Assembly: GCF_002214185.1 (NCBI RefSeq)
Contig: NZ_CP022161.1
Span: 4,649,767-4,713,766, forward strand
Direction of reading: 5' to 3'
Origin: Streptomyces capitiformicae
GTDB taxonomy: Bacteria; Actinomycetota; Actinomycetes; Streptomycetales; Streptomycetaceae
DNA length: 64,000 nucleotides
Below the pieces are notes generated by a model. The model was not told the origin of the DNA and searched no databases. It worked only from the letters and a program-made list of their open reading frames with translations. Shown one piece after another: positions 1-9,832 of the stretch (positions are counted from its first letter, which is position 1; every line of letters starts with the position of its first letter). The translations under genes and the position numbers were made by a program.

Positions 1-1652
1 AACAACTCGGACCCCAGATTCACCCCGATGGCAATAGCCATGGCCAACGCCGCGGCCTTGGTCAGCGAAACCAACCCGGCGTCCACATCATTCTGCGCGA
101 ACGCCAACAATCCGAAATACGTGGCCGACCCCGGCAGCAGGGGTCCGATCGCCGCGGTCGTGTACGGCAACGCCGAAGCGAACCGATACCGCGACAACAG
201 CTGCCCGAACAGCCCCACCACCCCCGCCGCCACCGCCGTGGAGGCGACCGGCGAGATCCCACCCGCGTCATGCATGGCCCCGTACACCGCCCACGCCACC
301 CCGCCGTTCAACGTCACGACCAGCACGGTGGAGCGTTCCTGCTGAAGCAGCACCGCGAAGGTCAACGACAACAGCATCGACGCGACGAGCTGCCAGACGG
401 GCCGCTCGGCGCTGCCGAGCGCGGCGTCGGGGTTGAGCTGGGCGCCCAGCTTCACGCCGAAGTACAGGACGAGCAGCACCCCCACCACGATGCCCACGAA
501 GAGGTACATGACCTCCAGCAGCCGGGCGGAGGCGGTGATGTAGTACCCGGTCAGCCCGTCCTGCACGCCCGCCACCAGCGCCCGCCCGGGCAGCAGCGCG
601 AAGAGCCCACCGGTGATGACGGCGGAAGCCTCCACGTCGACGTGCGCGACGGTCAGGGCCACCCCGATCGCGGCCGGCGGCATCGCGGCCACCAGGAACT
701 GGTAGAACTCCGGCAGCCCCCGCCCCGAGCACACCCACGCCAGCCGGTCGCCGAGCATCGCGCCCAGTGCGGCGGCGACGAAGACGACGACCCCACCGCC
801 GACCAGCACGGACGCGGCGCCCGCGAGCAGCCCGCTCGCCCCGGTCAGCACCCAGCCGGGATACGGGTGCCGGTTGCGCCGTATCTCGGCGAGCCGCCGG
901 TACGCCTCCTCCAGCGAGATCGCCGTCTCCGGGTCGCTGAGATCGTCCACCAGCTGGAACACGGCCGCGAGCCGGGTGTAGTCCGTGGCCCGCCGCCGTA
1001 CGATCCGGGACGCCGTGACGGGGTCGTCCACGAGCGACGGCTGGTAGGTGATCGACAACTGGGTGAAGGTGACGGTGGGTTCGCAGCGGTCGAGGGCGTA
1101 GGACCGGCAGACGGCGAACATCGCCGCCTCCACGTCCTCCGCGCCCTCGCCGCCCGCGAGCAGCAGTTCGCCGATGCGCAGCGTCAGGTCGAGCACACGC
1201 GGCACGGCGGGCCCCGGCTCGTCCCCCGTCCGCGCGGGACGCTCCGGCGCCGGCCGCTCCGCCACCGGCATCCGCAGCATGGTGCGCATCCGGTCCTGCC
1301 AGGGCACGTCCTTGGTCAGGCTGACGGCCGGGATCCCACTGGGCGGAGTGAAGGCGTCCGGCGCGAACCGCGCGCCGGCGCTGTACGTGCGCGGCGGACT
1401 GAAAGCGGACCCCTCGGGCTCCTGGGAGACCGGCTCGGGCGGCGCCAGCCCCTCCGGCAGGGCGAACTCGGAGGTCGTCTGCGACTCGGACTCCGTGGCG
1501 GCGGCCGGCATGTCCAGCCCGGCGGGGATCGCGAACTCGGAGGTCGCCGACGACTCGCTGTCGACCACCGGTGCGAGGCCCACCGGCACGAAAGTACCGC
1601 CCGCCTCGTCCGACACCGGCTTGCGGTCGTCCTCGGGTTCCGTCACTCCCAC
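1..1652 (-). CDS. Threonine/serine exporter family protein (ThrE-like), partial
   Basis: Predicted inner-membrane exporter of the ThrE/DUF1212 family, which in Corynebacterium exports threonine and serine. The gene runs leftwards off the window, so its C-terminus is missing. About 550 residues are visible. The first 120 residues are a low-complexity Ser/Glu/Pro-rich cytoplasmic region containing two similar segments (SATSEFAIPAGL and SQTTSEFALPEGL). The conserved ThrE cytosolic domain follows (DLTLRIGELLLAGGEGAEDV), then many hydrophobic segments. The start is GTG at 1652, with AGGGAG nine bases upstream; a second GTG at 1646 is possible. A hairpin separates it from ppa on the same strand. 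The family assignment is firm, the substrate is inferred. Confidence 0.85.
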   Translation of the reverse strand, partial: MGVTEPEDDRKPVSDEAGGTFVPVGLAPVVDSESSATSEFAIPAGLDMPAAATESESQTTSEFALPEGLAPPEPVSQEPEGSAFSPPRTYSAGARFAPDAFTPPSGIPAVSLTKDVPWQDRMRTMLRMPVAERPAPERPARTGDEPGPAVPRVLDLTLRIGELLLAGGEGAEDVEAAMFAVCRSYALDRCEPTVTFTQLSITYQPSLVDDPVTASRIVRRRATDYTRLAAVFQLVDDLSDPETAISLEEAYRRLAEIRRNRHPYPGWVLTGASGLLAGAASVLVGGGVVVFVAAALGAMLGDRLAWVCSGRGLPEFYQFLVAAMPPAAIGVALTVAHVDVEASAVITGGLFALLPGRALVAGVQDGLTGYYITASARLLEVMYLFVGIVVGVLLVLYFGVKLGAQLNPDAALGSAERPVWQLVASMLLSLTFAVLLQQERSTVLVVTLNGGVAWAVYGAMHDAGGISPVASTAVAAGVVGLFGQLLSRYRFASALPYTTAAIGPLLPGSATYFGLLAFAQNDVDAGLVSLTKAAALAMAIAIGVNLGSEL

Positions 1653-1729
1653 TCCGCCGCGCTCCCTGTACGACACCGCTCACTCCGCCTCAGTATGCGC
1701 ACCGATACGCACTGACACGCGAACTGATA

Positions 1730-1776
1730 CGTGAACGGGCCACGCAACCCTCAAAGGGTCACGCGGCCCGTTCACG
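1730..1776 (-). terminator. Hairpin terminator after ppa
   Basis: A 12-bp perfect stem (1730-1741 pairing with 1765-1776) with a smaller ACCC/GGGT stem inside its loop. It lies 35 bases after the ppa stop codon and before the thrE-like start. No strong T tract follows, as is usual in Streptomyces. Confidence 0.6.
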
Positions 1777-1810
1777 TCAACGGCCGACAAGGCCAGAGAC
1801 CAACCAAGCG

Positions 1811-2302
1811 TCAGTGGCCGCCCTGCTCCTTGAAGCGCTTGTACGACTTCTCGACCTCGGCCTCGGCCTCGGCGCGGCCCACCCAGTCGGCGCCCTCGAC
1901 GGACTTGCCGGGCTCCAGGTCCTTGTAGACCTCGAAGAAGTGCTGGATCTCCAGGCGATCGAACTCCGACACGTGGTGGATGTCACGCAGGTGCTCCACC
2001 CGCGGGTCGGACGCCGGAACGCACAGCAGCTTGTCGTCCCCACCGGCCTCGTCGGTCATCCGGAACATGCCGATCGCGCGGCACTTGATGAGGCAGCCGG
2101 GGAAGGTCGGCTCCTCCAGGATGACCAGCGCGTCCAGCGGGTCGCCGTCCTCGCCGAGGGTGTTCTCGACGAAGCCGTAGTCGGCCGGGTAGCTGGTCGA
2201 GGTGAAGAGGCGACGGTCCAGGCGGATCCGACCGGTCTCGTGGTCCACCTCGTACTTGTTCCGCGAACCCTTCGGAATCTCGATCGTGACGTCGAACTCC
2301 AC
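1811..2302 (-). CDS. ppa: Inorganic pyrophosphatase
   Basis: Soluble family I pyrophosphatase that hydrolyses PPi to two phosphates and so drives biosynthetic reactions forward. The 163-residue product has the family signature, including [21 protein letters not shown] with the metal-binding Asp residues, and KDLEPGK near the C-terminus. I chose the GTG at 2302 because GGAGGAG sits seven bases before it and it gives the normal actinobacterial length; an in-frame ATG eight codons upstream would place that Shine-Dalgarno inside the gene. It is divergent from the dacB-like gene, an arrangement shared with mycobacteria. Confidence 0.96.
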   Translation of the reverse strand: MEFDVTIEIPKGSRNKYEVDHETGRIRLDRRLFTSTSYPADYGFVENTLGEDGDPLDALVILEEPTFPGCLIKCRAIGMFRMTDEAGGDDKLLCVPASDPRVEHLRDIHHVSEFDRLEIQHFFEVYKDLEPGKSVEGADWVGRAEAEAEVEKSYKRFKEQGGH

Positions 2303-2381
2303 CGGTGGCTCCTCCATGATCAACACATAGTTCTGATGGTTAAGTGTCCCTCACGCAGGTGTGTGATCGCGAAAGGGGCTG

Positions 2382-4064
2382 GTGGTCGTGCCTGAGCCGA
2401 AGGTCTGGCGGGCCGCGAGACCGCATGTGGTGCGGGTCGCGCGCGCCGTGAAACCGGGTGTCGTACGCATCGGACACGCCGTGAAGCCCGGTGCCGCGCG
2501 CGTCGCACAGGCCGTGAAACCCGGTGTCGTACGCGCCGCGAGCGCCGTCACGGCGCGCTCTTCGCAGCTCGCGAGGAGCACGAAGAAGCTCACGACCCTC
2601 CAGTTCACCGCCGGCGCGGCAACCCTGGGGCTGGTGCTCACGGCCGGGGCGGTGGCCGCCGCCGGTCCCTGGGACTCCAGCGGTCAGCGTACGGCCGAGC
2701 GCGACTGGGCGGCATCGCGCGGTGGCGAGGGTGGCGCAGATCACGGACGTAATTCCGGTACGTCGTCCGGTGCGGCCGCGGGGGCGCCCAAGCCCGCGCC
2801 GAGCGCCCCCTTTGTGCTGTCCGGCCTCGGCGGCGCCTCCGGCGCGGGGTCCGCGCCCGGTGGTGACGCCCTCGCCGCCGCCCTCGACCCGCTGCTGAAC
2901 GCCCCGGCGCTCGGCCCCCGCCGCGCGGCCGCCGTCGTCGACGTCGCGACCGGCGAACTGCTCTACGCCCAGGGCGTCGACGACGCCCTCACCCCCGCCT
3001 CCACCACCAAGATCGCCACCGCCGCGGCGGCCCTGAGCGCGGCCGGCCCCGACCACCGCATCCAGACCCGTACGGTCCTGGAGCCCGACTCCGCCGACGT
3101 CGTCCTCGTCGGCGGCGGCGACCCCACCCTCACCGCCGACAAGGACCGTGGGGGCACCTCCCGCTCGAGCGAAGTCGAGAGTGGGGGAGGGTACGCGAGC
3201 CTGAGCAGCCTCGCCGACGAGACGGCCACCGCCCTCGAAAAGCGTCACCTGAACGAGATCACCCTCACCTACGACACGTCCCTGTACGACGGACCCGAGC
3301 AGCACACGATCGGCGAGAACCCCAACCTTGCCCTCGTCACCCCCCTCATGGTCGACGAGGCCCGTCTGAACGACTCCTCCAGCGGCCCCACCAAGCGCAG
3401 CAAGAACCCGGCGGCGGACGCGACCGCGAAGTTCGCCGACCTCCTGGAGGACCGGGGCATCAAGACGAAGATCAAGGGGCTCGGGGAGACGACGAAGAAC
3501 GCCAAGGAACTCGCCGCGGTCTCCTCCCCGCCCCTCTCCACCCTCGTCGAGCGCATGCTCACCAACAGCGACAACGACATCGCGGAGGCCCTGGCCCGCC
3601 AGGTCGCGCTCGCGACGGGCGAGCAGCCGAGCTTCGAAGGCGGCGCGGCGGCGATCAAGAAGGAACTGAAGAAGCTCGAACTGCCCGTCGACGGAGTCGA
3701 GTTCGCGGACGGCAGCGGCCTCAGCCGGGGCAACGAGCTCACCCCCGCCCTCCTCACCGCCCTCCTCGCCGAGTCCGCCGCCCCCTCCCACCCCGAACTC
3801 CGCCCCGTCCTCACCGGCCTCCCGGTGGCCGGCTTCACCGGCACCCTCACCACCCGCTACACCCCCGACGCCTCCGGCACCGGCGTAGTACGAGCCAAAA
3901 CAGGCACCCTGACCGGCGTGAACACCCTCGCGGGCACAGTGGTGGACGCCGAAGGCCGCCTCCTGTCCTTCGCCTTCCTGGCAACAGAAACGACAGACGC
4001 GACGGGAGCCCAGCGGGCCTTGGACGCGGCAGCATCAACACTGGCGACTTGCGGCTGCCGCTGA
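2382..4064 (+). CDS. dacB: D-alanyl-D-alanine carboxypeptidase/endopeptidase (PBP4/DacB type)
   Basis: Class C penicillin-binding protein (peptidase S13) that trims or cleaves peptidoglycan cross-links outside the membrane. It carries the catalytic triad of motifs: SxxK in PASTTKIATA, SDN in LTNSDNDIAEAL, and KTG in RAKTGTLTGVN near the C-terminus. The N-terminus is unusual: residues 18-61 are four copies of an 11-residue unit of the form RxxxAVKPGxx, followed by a single membrane anchor at about 70-92. Residues of about 256-270 (RGGTSRSSEVESGGG) are encoded by a dispersed 43-bp element (see repeat entry). GTG at 2382 is preceded by GAAAGGGG; GTG at 2388 is an alternative. Length 560 residues. 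Confidence 0.93.
   Translation: MVVPEPKVWRAARPHVVRVARAVKPGVVRIGHAVKPGAARVAQAVKPGVVRAASAVTARSSQLARSTKKLTTLQFTAGAATLGLVLTAGAVAAAGPWDSSGQRTAERDWAASRGGEGGADHGRNSGTSSGAAAGAPKPAPSAPFVLSGLGGASGAGSAPGGDALAAALDPLLNAPALGPRRAAAVVDVATGELLYAQGVDDALTPASTTKIATAAAALSAAGPDHRIQTRTVLEPDSADVVLVGGGDPTLTADKDRGGTSRSSEVESGGGYASLSSLADETATALEKRHLNEITLTYDTSLYDGPEQHTIGENPNLALVTPLMVDEARLNDSSSGPTKRSKNPAADATAKFADLLEDRGIKTKIKGLGETTKNAKELAAVSSPPLSTLVERMLTNSDNDIAEALARQVALATGEQPSFEGGAAAIKKELKKLELPVDGVEFADGSGLSRGNELTPALLTALLAESAAPSHPELRPVLTGLPVAGFTGTLTTRYTPDASGTGVVRAKTGTLTGVNTLAGTVVDAEGRLLSFAFLATETTDATGAQRALDAAASTLATCGCR
3149..3191 (+). repeat. 43-bp mini-element inside the dacB coding sequence
   Basis: This 43-base stretch matches the reverse complement of 18847-18889 at 39 of 43 positions. 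It can fold into a hairpin with CTCGA/TCGAG around a GCGAAG loop and outer CCTCCC/GGGAGG arms. Here it is translated in frame as a Gly/Ser-rich loop of the carboxypeptidase. Because 43 is not a multiple of three, extra bases must have accompanied the insertion. Confidence 0.85.
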
Positions 4065-4075
4065 GCTGTGGGGAA

Positions 4076-4162
4076 AGCCGGGGCGCAGCCCCGAGCTTTC
4101 AGGGGCGCGGGGCTGTGTCGATTTGCGGCTCCGCCGCGTGGGCGCGACCAGCCCCCACCCAC
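4076..4162. repeat. Dispersed intergenic GC-rich hairpin repeat, copy 1
   Basis: Contains the core TCAGGGGCGCGGGGCTGTGT followed by GGCTCCGCCGCG. It shares about 90 percent identity over roughly 50 bases with the copy at 34395-34480 and a related core with copies at 47511, 52478 and 63204. It lies after the dacB stop codon and probably folds into a terminator-like structure. Confidence 0.7.
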
Positions 4163-4230
4163 CCGCACGTACCCAGCCCCCCAAGGCACCCCCCACCCCT
4201 CACAGCCTGCCCCAAGCGGCAGCGCTCACG

Positions 4231-4236
4231 TACCGT
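4231..4236 (+). promoter_or_regulatory. -10 box for leaderless metalloprotease mRNA
   Basis: TACCGT, seven bases before ATG 4244, with no Shine-Dalgarno between them. The spacing predicts transcription starting at the A of the start codon. Confidence 0.55.
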
Positions 4237-4243
4237 TGACGAC

Positions 4244-5368
4244 ATGACTCGTATCGGTGGTGCCGAGATGGTCGACTGGAATCTCGCGGTGGCGACCGCG
4301 ACCCGGCTCGTGCGGCCGGGCCCCGAGGTGAGCCGCGACGAGGCCCGGGCCATCGTCGCCGAGCTCCGCCGACACGCGAAGGCGTCCGAGGAACACGTCC
4401 GCGCGTTCACGCGGATGCTCCCCGACACGGCCGACGACACCCCGGTGCTCGTCGTCGACCGTCCCGGCTGGGTCCGCGCCAACGTCGCCGGCTTCCGTGA
4501 GCTGCTGAAACCTCTGCTGGACAAGATGCAGGAACGTCGCGGCAGCACCCCGGGCGGCGCCGTGCTGGGCGCGGTGGGCGGCAAGGTCACCGGCGTGGAG
4601 CTGGGGATGCTGCTGTCGTTCCTGGCCTCCCGGGTCCTCGGCCAGTACGAGACGTTCGCCCCGGCGACCCGTGACCTCCCGGCGGGGGAGAACGGCGGCG
4701 GTCGGCTGCTGCTGGTCGCGCCGAACATCGTGCACGTGGAGCGCGAGCTCGACGTACAGCCCCACGACTTCCGGCTCTGGGTGACTCTGCACGAGGAGAC
4801 GCACCGGACGCAGTTCACGGCGGTGCCCTGGCTGCGGGACCACCTCGAGGGCGAAATCCAGTCGTTCTTGGGGGAGACGGAGGTCGACCCCATGACCGTC
4901 CTGGAGCGCATCAGAGAGGCCGCCCAGTCACTCGCGGGTGGTCGGCCCGAGGGAGAGGTGGGCGACGACGGTCACTCGATCGTGGAGCTGGTGCAGACCC
5001 CCGCCCAGCGGGAGATCCTCGGCCGCCTCACCGCCGTCATGTCGCTGCTGGAGGGCCACGCCGACTTCGTCATGGACGGGGTGGGCCCGGCGGTCGTGCC
5101 GTCCGTCGCCGAGATCCGCGAGAAGTTCCAGCAGCGACGCGCGAAGGGCGCCTCGCGACTGGACCTCGCCCTGCGCAAGCTGCTGGGTCTGGATGCCAAA
5201 CTCAGGCAGTACCGGGACGGGGAACGGTTCGTACGGGCGGTCGTCGAACAGGTCGGCATGGACGGTTTCAACCGTGTGTGGACCTCCCCGAACACCCTGC
5301 CGACCAAGGCGGAGATCGCCAAACCGGCGGATTGGATCGCGCGGGTGCATCGCAAGGCCGAGTCGTGA
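4244..5368 (+). CDS. Zinc-dependent metalloprotease-like protein (DUF2342, F420-biosynthesis-associated family)
   Basis: A 374-residue soluble protein of the actinobacterial zincin-like family annotated as DUF2342 or coenzyme F420 biosynthesis-associated. HEETH at residues 183-187 is a HExxH zinc/catalytic motif. Its substrate is not known. The start is ATG 4244; longer in-frame extensions run back into a dispersed repeat and are not believable. A TANNNT box seven bases upstream and the absence of a ribosome site suggest a leaderless mRNA. It sits between dacB and tilS, as in mycobacteria, so a conserved housekeeping role is likely. Confidence 0.9.
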   Translation: MTRIGGAEMVDWNLAVATATRLVRPGPEVSRDEARAIVAELRRHAKASEEHVRAFTRMLPDTADDTPVLVVDRPGWVRANVAGFRELLKPLLDKMQERRGSTPGGAVLGAVGGKVTGVELGMLLSFLASRVLGQYETFAPATRDLPAGENGGGRLLLVAPNIVHVERELDVQPHDFRLWVTLHEETHRTQFTAVPWLRDHLEGEIQSFLGETEVDPMTVLERIREAAQSLAGGRPEGEVGDDGHSIVELVQTPAQREILGRLTAVMSLLEGHADFVMDGVGPAVVPSVAEIREKFQQRRAKGASRLDLALRKLLGLDAKLRQYRDGERFVRAVVEQVGMDGFNRVWTSPNTLPTKAEIAKPADWIARVHRKAES

Positions 5369-5560
5369 GCCGCGCGCGAGCGTGGTGAACGAATCCGGCC
5401 GACGGCAGGCAAACGCCCCTTCAATCACCCGTCCGAGGGACCGTGAGCGATGGGTAGGCGTGCAATGCTCGGGGAACGGCCCGGTTCTGTCACCATCTAC
5501 ACACTCTGAGTGACCGAACCTCGGGCTCACCCCCCGACAATTTCATGAAGGGAACCGGAC

Positions 5561-6754
5561 ATGGGTCCCCACCCCGCGGTCGCGGCGATACGCCTGGCGG
5601 TCCGCCGCGTACTCCACGACATCCTCACCGAACACCACACCAACGCCACCCGTCGCACGCCCGCCTACGCGACCCCGGGCGCGCCTTTCGTCGCAGGCGC
5701 ACAACCGGTGCCCACACCCCCCACGGCCGTACCGTCCGCGACCGTGTCCGCCGGTATCGGCCCCTCTGAGCTCCCTGGGCTCCCCGGATCCGGGTCCGCG
5801 GAGTCCGCGCACGCCGGAACCGCCCCGCACGAGCAGCTTCCCCCGCCGCTCGTGCTCGTCGCGTGCTCCGGTGGCGCCGACTCCATGGCGCTCGCGTCCG
5901 CCCTCGCCTTCGAGGCGCCCAAGCTCGGCATCCGGGCCGGCGGCATCACCGTCGACCACGGCCTGCAGTCGGGCTCCGACCTGCGCGCCGAGGAAGTCGT
6001 GCTGCGCCTGCGCGAACTCGGCCTGGACCCGGCCGAGTCCGTCGCCGTGACCGTCGGCCGTGACGGTGGCCCCGAGGCCGCCGCCCGCGACGCCCGCTAC
6101 GCCGCCCTGGACGCCGCCCTCGAACGCCACGGGGCCACCGCCGTCCTGCTCGGCCACACCCGCGACGACCAAGCCGAAACCGTCCTGCTCGGCCTCGCCC
6201 GCGGCTCCGGCATCCGCTCCCTGTCCGGCATGGCCGCGGTCTCGGGGTCCGACGGCCGCTACCGCCGCCCCTTCCTCGCGCTCGACCGGCAGACCGCCCG
6301 CAACGCTTGCATGGCCCAGTCCCTGCCCGTCTGGGACGACCCGCACAACGTCGACCGCGCCTACACCCGCTCGCGCCTCCGCCACGAGGGCCTGCCCGCC
6401 CTGGAGAAAGCGCTCGGCAAGGGCGTCGTCGAGGCCCTCGCCCGTACGGCCCAGCTCTCCCGCGACGACGCCGACGCCCTCGACACCTGGGCCCGCCAGG
6501 CCGAGGCCTCCGTCCGGGACGCCTCCGGCCTCCTGGAGTGCGCGAAGCTCTACGCCCTGCCCCCCGCCGTACGCCGCCGCATTCTGCGCCGCGCCGCCAT
6601 CGAGGCCGGTGCCCCGGCCGGTTCCCTCTTCGCCCGGCACATCGAGGAAGTCGACCGTCTTATCACCGGCTGGCGCGGTCAGGGAGCCATCAATCTCCCC
6701 GGCCGGGTCGTCGCCCAGCGCCAGGGTGGCAGACTGGTGATTCGGCAAGGCTGA
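5561..6754 (+). CDS. tilS: tRNA(Ile)-lysidine synthase
   Basis: ATP-dependent enzyme that attaches lysine to C34 of the CAU-anticodon tRNA-Ile, changing its amino-acid identity and codon reading; normally essential. The PP-loop ATPase motif SGGADS is at about residues 107-112, with VDHGLQ and [20 protein letters not shown] following. The C-terminal half contains the TilS substrate-binding helices. The N-terminus is odd: a short helix (residues 1-25) is separated from the PP-loop by about 75 Pro/Ala/Thr-rich residues. AAGGGAA precedes ATG 5561. hpt follows about 90 bases downstream, the tilS-hpt-ftsH order typical of many bacteria. Confidence 0.95.
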   Translation: MGPHPAVAAIRLAVRRVLHDILTEHHTNATRRTPAYATPGAPFVAGAQPVPTPPTAVPSATVSAGIGPSELPGLPGSGSAESAHAGTAPHEQLPPPLVLVACSGGADSMALASALAFEAPKLGIRAGGITVDHGLQSGSDLRAEEVVLRLRELGLDPAESVAVTVGRDGGPEAAARDARYAALDAALERHGATAVLLGHTRDDQAETVLLGLARGSGIRSLSGMAAVSGSDGRYRRPFLALDRQTARNACMAQSLPVWDDPHNVDRAYTRSRLRHEGLPALEKALGKGVVEALARTAQLSRDDADALDTWARQAEASVRDASGLLECAKLYALPPAVRRRILRRAAIEAGAPAGSLFARHIEEVDRLITGWRGQGAINLPGRVVAQRQGGRLVIRQG

Positions 6755-6843
6755 ATCCGGACGCCGACGGGCCCCTCACACGGGCCCCCGGCCCCCTCGT
6801 GCGGGACGGGCGTCCGGGAGCGGCCCTGGGACGACCGAAAGTG

Positions 6844-7404
6844 ATGCGGGTGGACGCGAAAGACATGGGTACCGACCTCAAAGAGGTACTCATCACCAAG
6901 GAAGAGATCGACGCGAAGCTGGCCGAGCTGGCCGCGAAGATCGACGCGGAGTACGCGGGCAAGGACCTGCTCATCGTCGGAGTCCTCAAGGGCGCCGTGA
7001 TGGTCATGGCGGACCTCGCCCGGGCGCTGTCCACCCCGGTCACCATGGACTGGATGGCCGTGTCCTCCTACGGCGCGGGCACCCAGTCCTCCGGCGTGGT
7101 GCGGATCCTCAAGGACCTCGACACCGACATCAAGGGCAAGCACGTCCTGATCGTCGAGGACATCATCGACTCCGGCCTGACCCTGTCCTGGCTGATCTCC
7201 AACCTCGGCTCCCGCGAGCCCGCCTCCCTCAAGGTGTGCACGCTGCTGCGCAAGCCGGACGCCGCCAAGGTCGCCATCGACGTGGAGTGGGTCGGCTTCG
7301 ACATCCCCAACGAGTTCGTCGTCGGCTACGGCCTCGACTACGCCGAGAAGTACCGCAACCTCCCGTTCGTCGGTACGCTCGCGCCCCACGTCTACGGCGG
7401 CTGA
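6844..7404 (+). CDS. hpt: Hypoxanthine-guanine phosphoribosyltransferase
   Basis: Purine salvage enzyme that transfers the phosphoribosyl group of PRPP to hypoxanthine or guanine. The 186-residue product has the PRPP-binding loop [14 protein letters not shown], the flexible-loop SYG in [13 protein letters not shown], and the base-binding region [28 protein letters not shown] 6844 is chosen; the GTG immediately upstream (6841) is better spaced from GGGA and could be the true start, adding one residue. Likely co-transcribed with tilS. Confidence 0.95.
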   Translation: MRVDAKDMGTDLKEVLITKEEIDAKLAELAAKIDAEYAGKDLLIVGVLKGAVMVMADLARALSTPVTMDWMAVSSYGAGTQSSGVVRILKDLDTDIKGKHVLIVEDIIDSGLTLSWLISNLGSREPASLKVCTLLRKPDAAKVAIDVEWVGFDIPNEFVVGYGLDYAEKYRNLPFVGTLAPHVYGG

Positions 7405-7638
7405 AACACCCTCGTCACGAGGCAGGTGTCGTCCTCGTCACGACGACGGGCCAGTCTTCCTAAGACGCTCGGGAACCCCAGCGGGTTTCGCGCCGTTGGA
7501 GCATGCGAGGACGGGATTGCCATCAGTCCCGAGCGGCTCCCATGCGGCTTCGGGTGACAATGCTGGGGTACCGTCCGAAGAACAGTCTTTATCAAACTCA
7601 CTATGGCAGGAGGGACGGGGCGGCACCGCTCCGTATGG

Positions 7639-9657
7639 ATGGACGTGAAGCGATACTTCCGTGGGCCGGTCATGTGGATCGTGCTGGCCGTCCTTGCCGT
7701 GGTCGTGTTGATGCAGGTCGTCGGCTCGTCCGGCGGCTACAAGACGGTGGACACGGGCCAGGTCGTCCAGGCGATCAATGACAACAAGGTCCAAGAGGCC
7801 AAGCTGACCACCGGTGAAGAGCAGACCATCAAGGTCCAGCTCAAGGAAGGTCAGAAGATCGAGGGCAGCTCGAAGATCCAGGCGAGCTACATCGGCGATC
7901 AGGGCGTGACCCTCGCGAACACGCTGCAGGACAAGTTCCAGAACAAGCAGATCCCCGACGGCTACACGGTCTCCCCGACCAAGCAGAACGCTTTCGTCGG
8001 CATCCTGCTGTCGCTGCTCCCCTTCGTCCTCATCGTGGTCGTCTTCCTGTTCCTGATGAACCAGATGCAGGGCGGCGGCTCCCGAGTGATGAACTTCGGG
8101 AAGTCCAAGGCCAAGCTCATCACCAAGGACACCCCGAAGACGACGTTCTCCGACGTCGCGGGTGCGGACGAGGCCGTCGAGGAACTCCACGAGATCAAGG
8201 AGTTCCTGCAGGAGCCCGCCAAGTTCCAGGCGGTCGGCGCCAAGATCCCCAAGGGCGTGCTGCTCTACGGCCCGCCCGGTACGGGCAAGACGCTGCTCGC
8301 GCGCGCCGTCGCGGGCGAGGCGGGTGTCCCCTTCTACTCGATCTCCGGTTCCGACTTCGTCGAGATGTTCGTCGGTGTCGGTGCCTCCCGAGTCCGTGAC
8401 CTGTTCGAGCAGGCCAAGGCGAACGCCCCGGCGATCGTCTTCGTCGACGAGATCGACGCGGTCGGCCGCCATCGCGGCGCCGGCCTCGGCGGTGGTCACG
8501 ACGAGCGGGAGCAGACCCTGAACCAGCTCCTTGTCGAGATGGACGGCTTCGACGTCAAGGGCGGTGTGATCCTCATCGCCGCGACGAACCGCCCCGACAT
8601 CCTCGACCCGGCGCTGCTGCGTCCCGGCCGTTTCGACCGGCAGATCGCCGTCGACCGCCCGGACATGCAGGGTCGTCTGGAGATCCTCAAGGTCCACCAG
8701 AAGGGCAAGCCGGTCGCGCCCGACGTCGACCTGTCCGCCGTCGCCCGCCGCACCCCCGGCATGACGGGTGCCGATCTCTCCAACGTGCTGAACGAGGCCG
8801 CGCTCCTCACGGCCCGCAGCGACAAGAAGCTGATCGACAACCAGATGCTGGACGAGGCGATCGACCGCGTGGTCGCGGGCCCGCAGAAGCGGACCCGGAT
8901 CATGTCGGACAAGGAGAAGAAGATCACCGCGTACCACGAGGGCGGTCACGCCCTGGTCGCGGCGGCCTCCCCGAACTCCGACCCGGTCCACAAGATCACG
9001 ATCTTGTCCCGCGGTCGCGCCCTCGGCTACACCATGGTTCTGCCGGACGAGGACAAGTACTCGACCACCCGCAACGAGATGCTCGACCAGCTGGGCTACA
9101 TGCTGGGTGGCCGCGCCGCCGAGGAACTGGTCTTCCACGACCCGACCACCGGCGCCGCGAACGACATCGAGAAGGCCACGAACCTGGCCCGCGCGATGGT
9201 CACCCAGTACGGCATGACCGAGCGTCTCGGCGCCATCAAGTTCGGCGGCGACAACACCGAGCCGTTCCTCGGACGTGAGATGGCCCACCAGCGCGACTAC
9301 TCGGAAGAGGTCGCCGCGCTGGTCGACGAAGAGGTCAAGAAGCTCATCGAGAACGCGCACAACGAAGCCTGGGAGATCCTGGTCGAGAACCGCGACGTCC
9401 TCGACAACCTGGTGCTTCAGCTGCTGGAGAAGGAGACGCTGGGCAAGGAGGAGATCGCCGAGATCTTCGCCCCCATCGTCAAGCGTCCACCCCGGCCCGC
9501 CTGGACCGGCTCCTCCCGCCGCACCCCCTCCACCCGCCCGCCGGTGCTCTCCCCGAAGGAGCTCGCACTGACGAACGGCGCCAACGGCGCGACCCCGGCG
9601 ATCACCGCCAACACCGCCGCCGTCGACGCCGTCCCGGAGGAGCGTCCCGAGAGCTGA
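7639..9657 (+). CDS. ftsH: ATP-dependent zinc metalloprotease FtsH
   Basis: Membrane-anchored AAA+ protease that extracts and degrades membrane and unstable cytosolic proteins. From the start used here (672 residues) there are two membrane segments (11-28 and about 119-140) flanking an extracytoplasmic domain, then the AAA domain with Walker A GPPGTGKT at 211-218, Walker [10 protein letters not shown], the SRH region, and the zinc site HEGGH at 433-437. The C-terminus is a Pro/Ala-rich tail. MDVKRYFRG is where orthologues begin, but no good ribosome site precedes it; an in-frame ATG at 7603 would add 12 residues and place AGGAGG inside the gene. Confidence 0.96.
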   Translation: MDVKRYFRGPVMWIVLAVLAVVVLMQVVGSSGGYKTVDTGQVVQAINDNKVQEAKLTTGEEQTIKVQLKEGQKIEGSSKIQASYIGDQGVTLANTLQDKFQNKQIPDGYTVSPTKQNAFVGILLSLLPFVLIVVVFLFLMNQMQGGGSRVMNFGKSKAKLITKDTPKTTFSDVAGADEAVEELHEIKEFLQEPAKFQAVGAKIPKGVLLYGPPGTGKTLLARAVAGEAGVPFYSISGSDFVEMFVGVGASRVRDLFEQAKANAPAIVFVDEIDAVGRHRGAGLGGGHDEREQTLNQLLVEMDGFDVKGGVILIAATNRPDILDPALLRPGRFDRQIAVDRPDMQGRLEILKVHQKGKPVAPDVDLSAVARRTPGMTGADLSNVLNEAALLTARSDKKLIDNQMLDEAIDRVVAGPQKRTRIMSDKEKKITAYHEGGHALVAAASPNSDPVHKITILSRGRALGYTMVLPDEDKYSTTRNEMLDQLGYMLGGRAAEELVFHDPTTGAANDIEKATNLARAMVTQYGMTERLGAIKFGGDNTEPFLGREMAHQRDYSEEVAALVDEEVKKLIENAHNEAWEILVENRDVLDNLVLQLLEKETLGKEEIAEIFAPIVKRPPRPAWTGSSRRTPSTRPPVLSPKELALTNGANGATPAITANTAAVDAVPEERPES

Positions 9658-9663
9658 CACCCC

Positions 9664-9714
9664 GGTGAGATCCGGCCACCGAGAGCCCCCGCTCTCGGCC
9701 CCGGCCGCCTCACC
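9664..9714 (+). terminator. Stem-loop after ftsH
   Basis: Nested inverted repeats GGTGAG/CTCACC, CCGGCC/GGCCGG and CCGAGAG/CTCTCGG form a long stem starting seven bases after the ftsH stop codon. Confidence 0.6.
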
Positions 9715-9832
9715 AGGCCCGGAATGGATGCCGCGCCCCCCTGGTTCTAGCCTGGGGGGCGCGGCATTGTCGTATGGCCGTATGCGAGACGCGTAATCCG
9801 TATGCGTCGCAGGCTCAGGAGCGAGGCACCAC

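Noticed and set aside
268..1683. 471-codon Arg/Gly-rich minus-strand frame
   Set aside because: Wrong frame of the ThrE-like gene, which is read from GTG 1652 and continues past the window edge.
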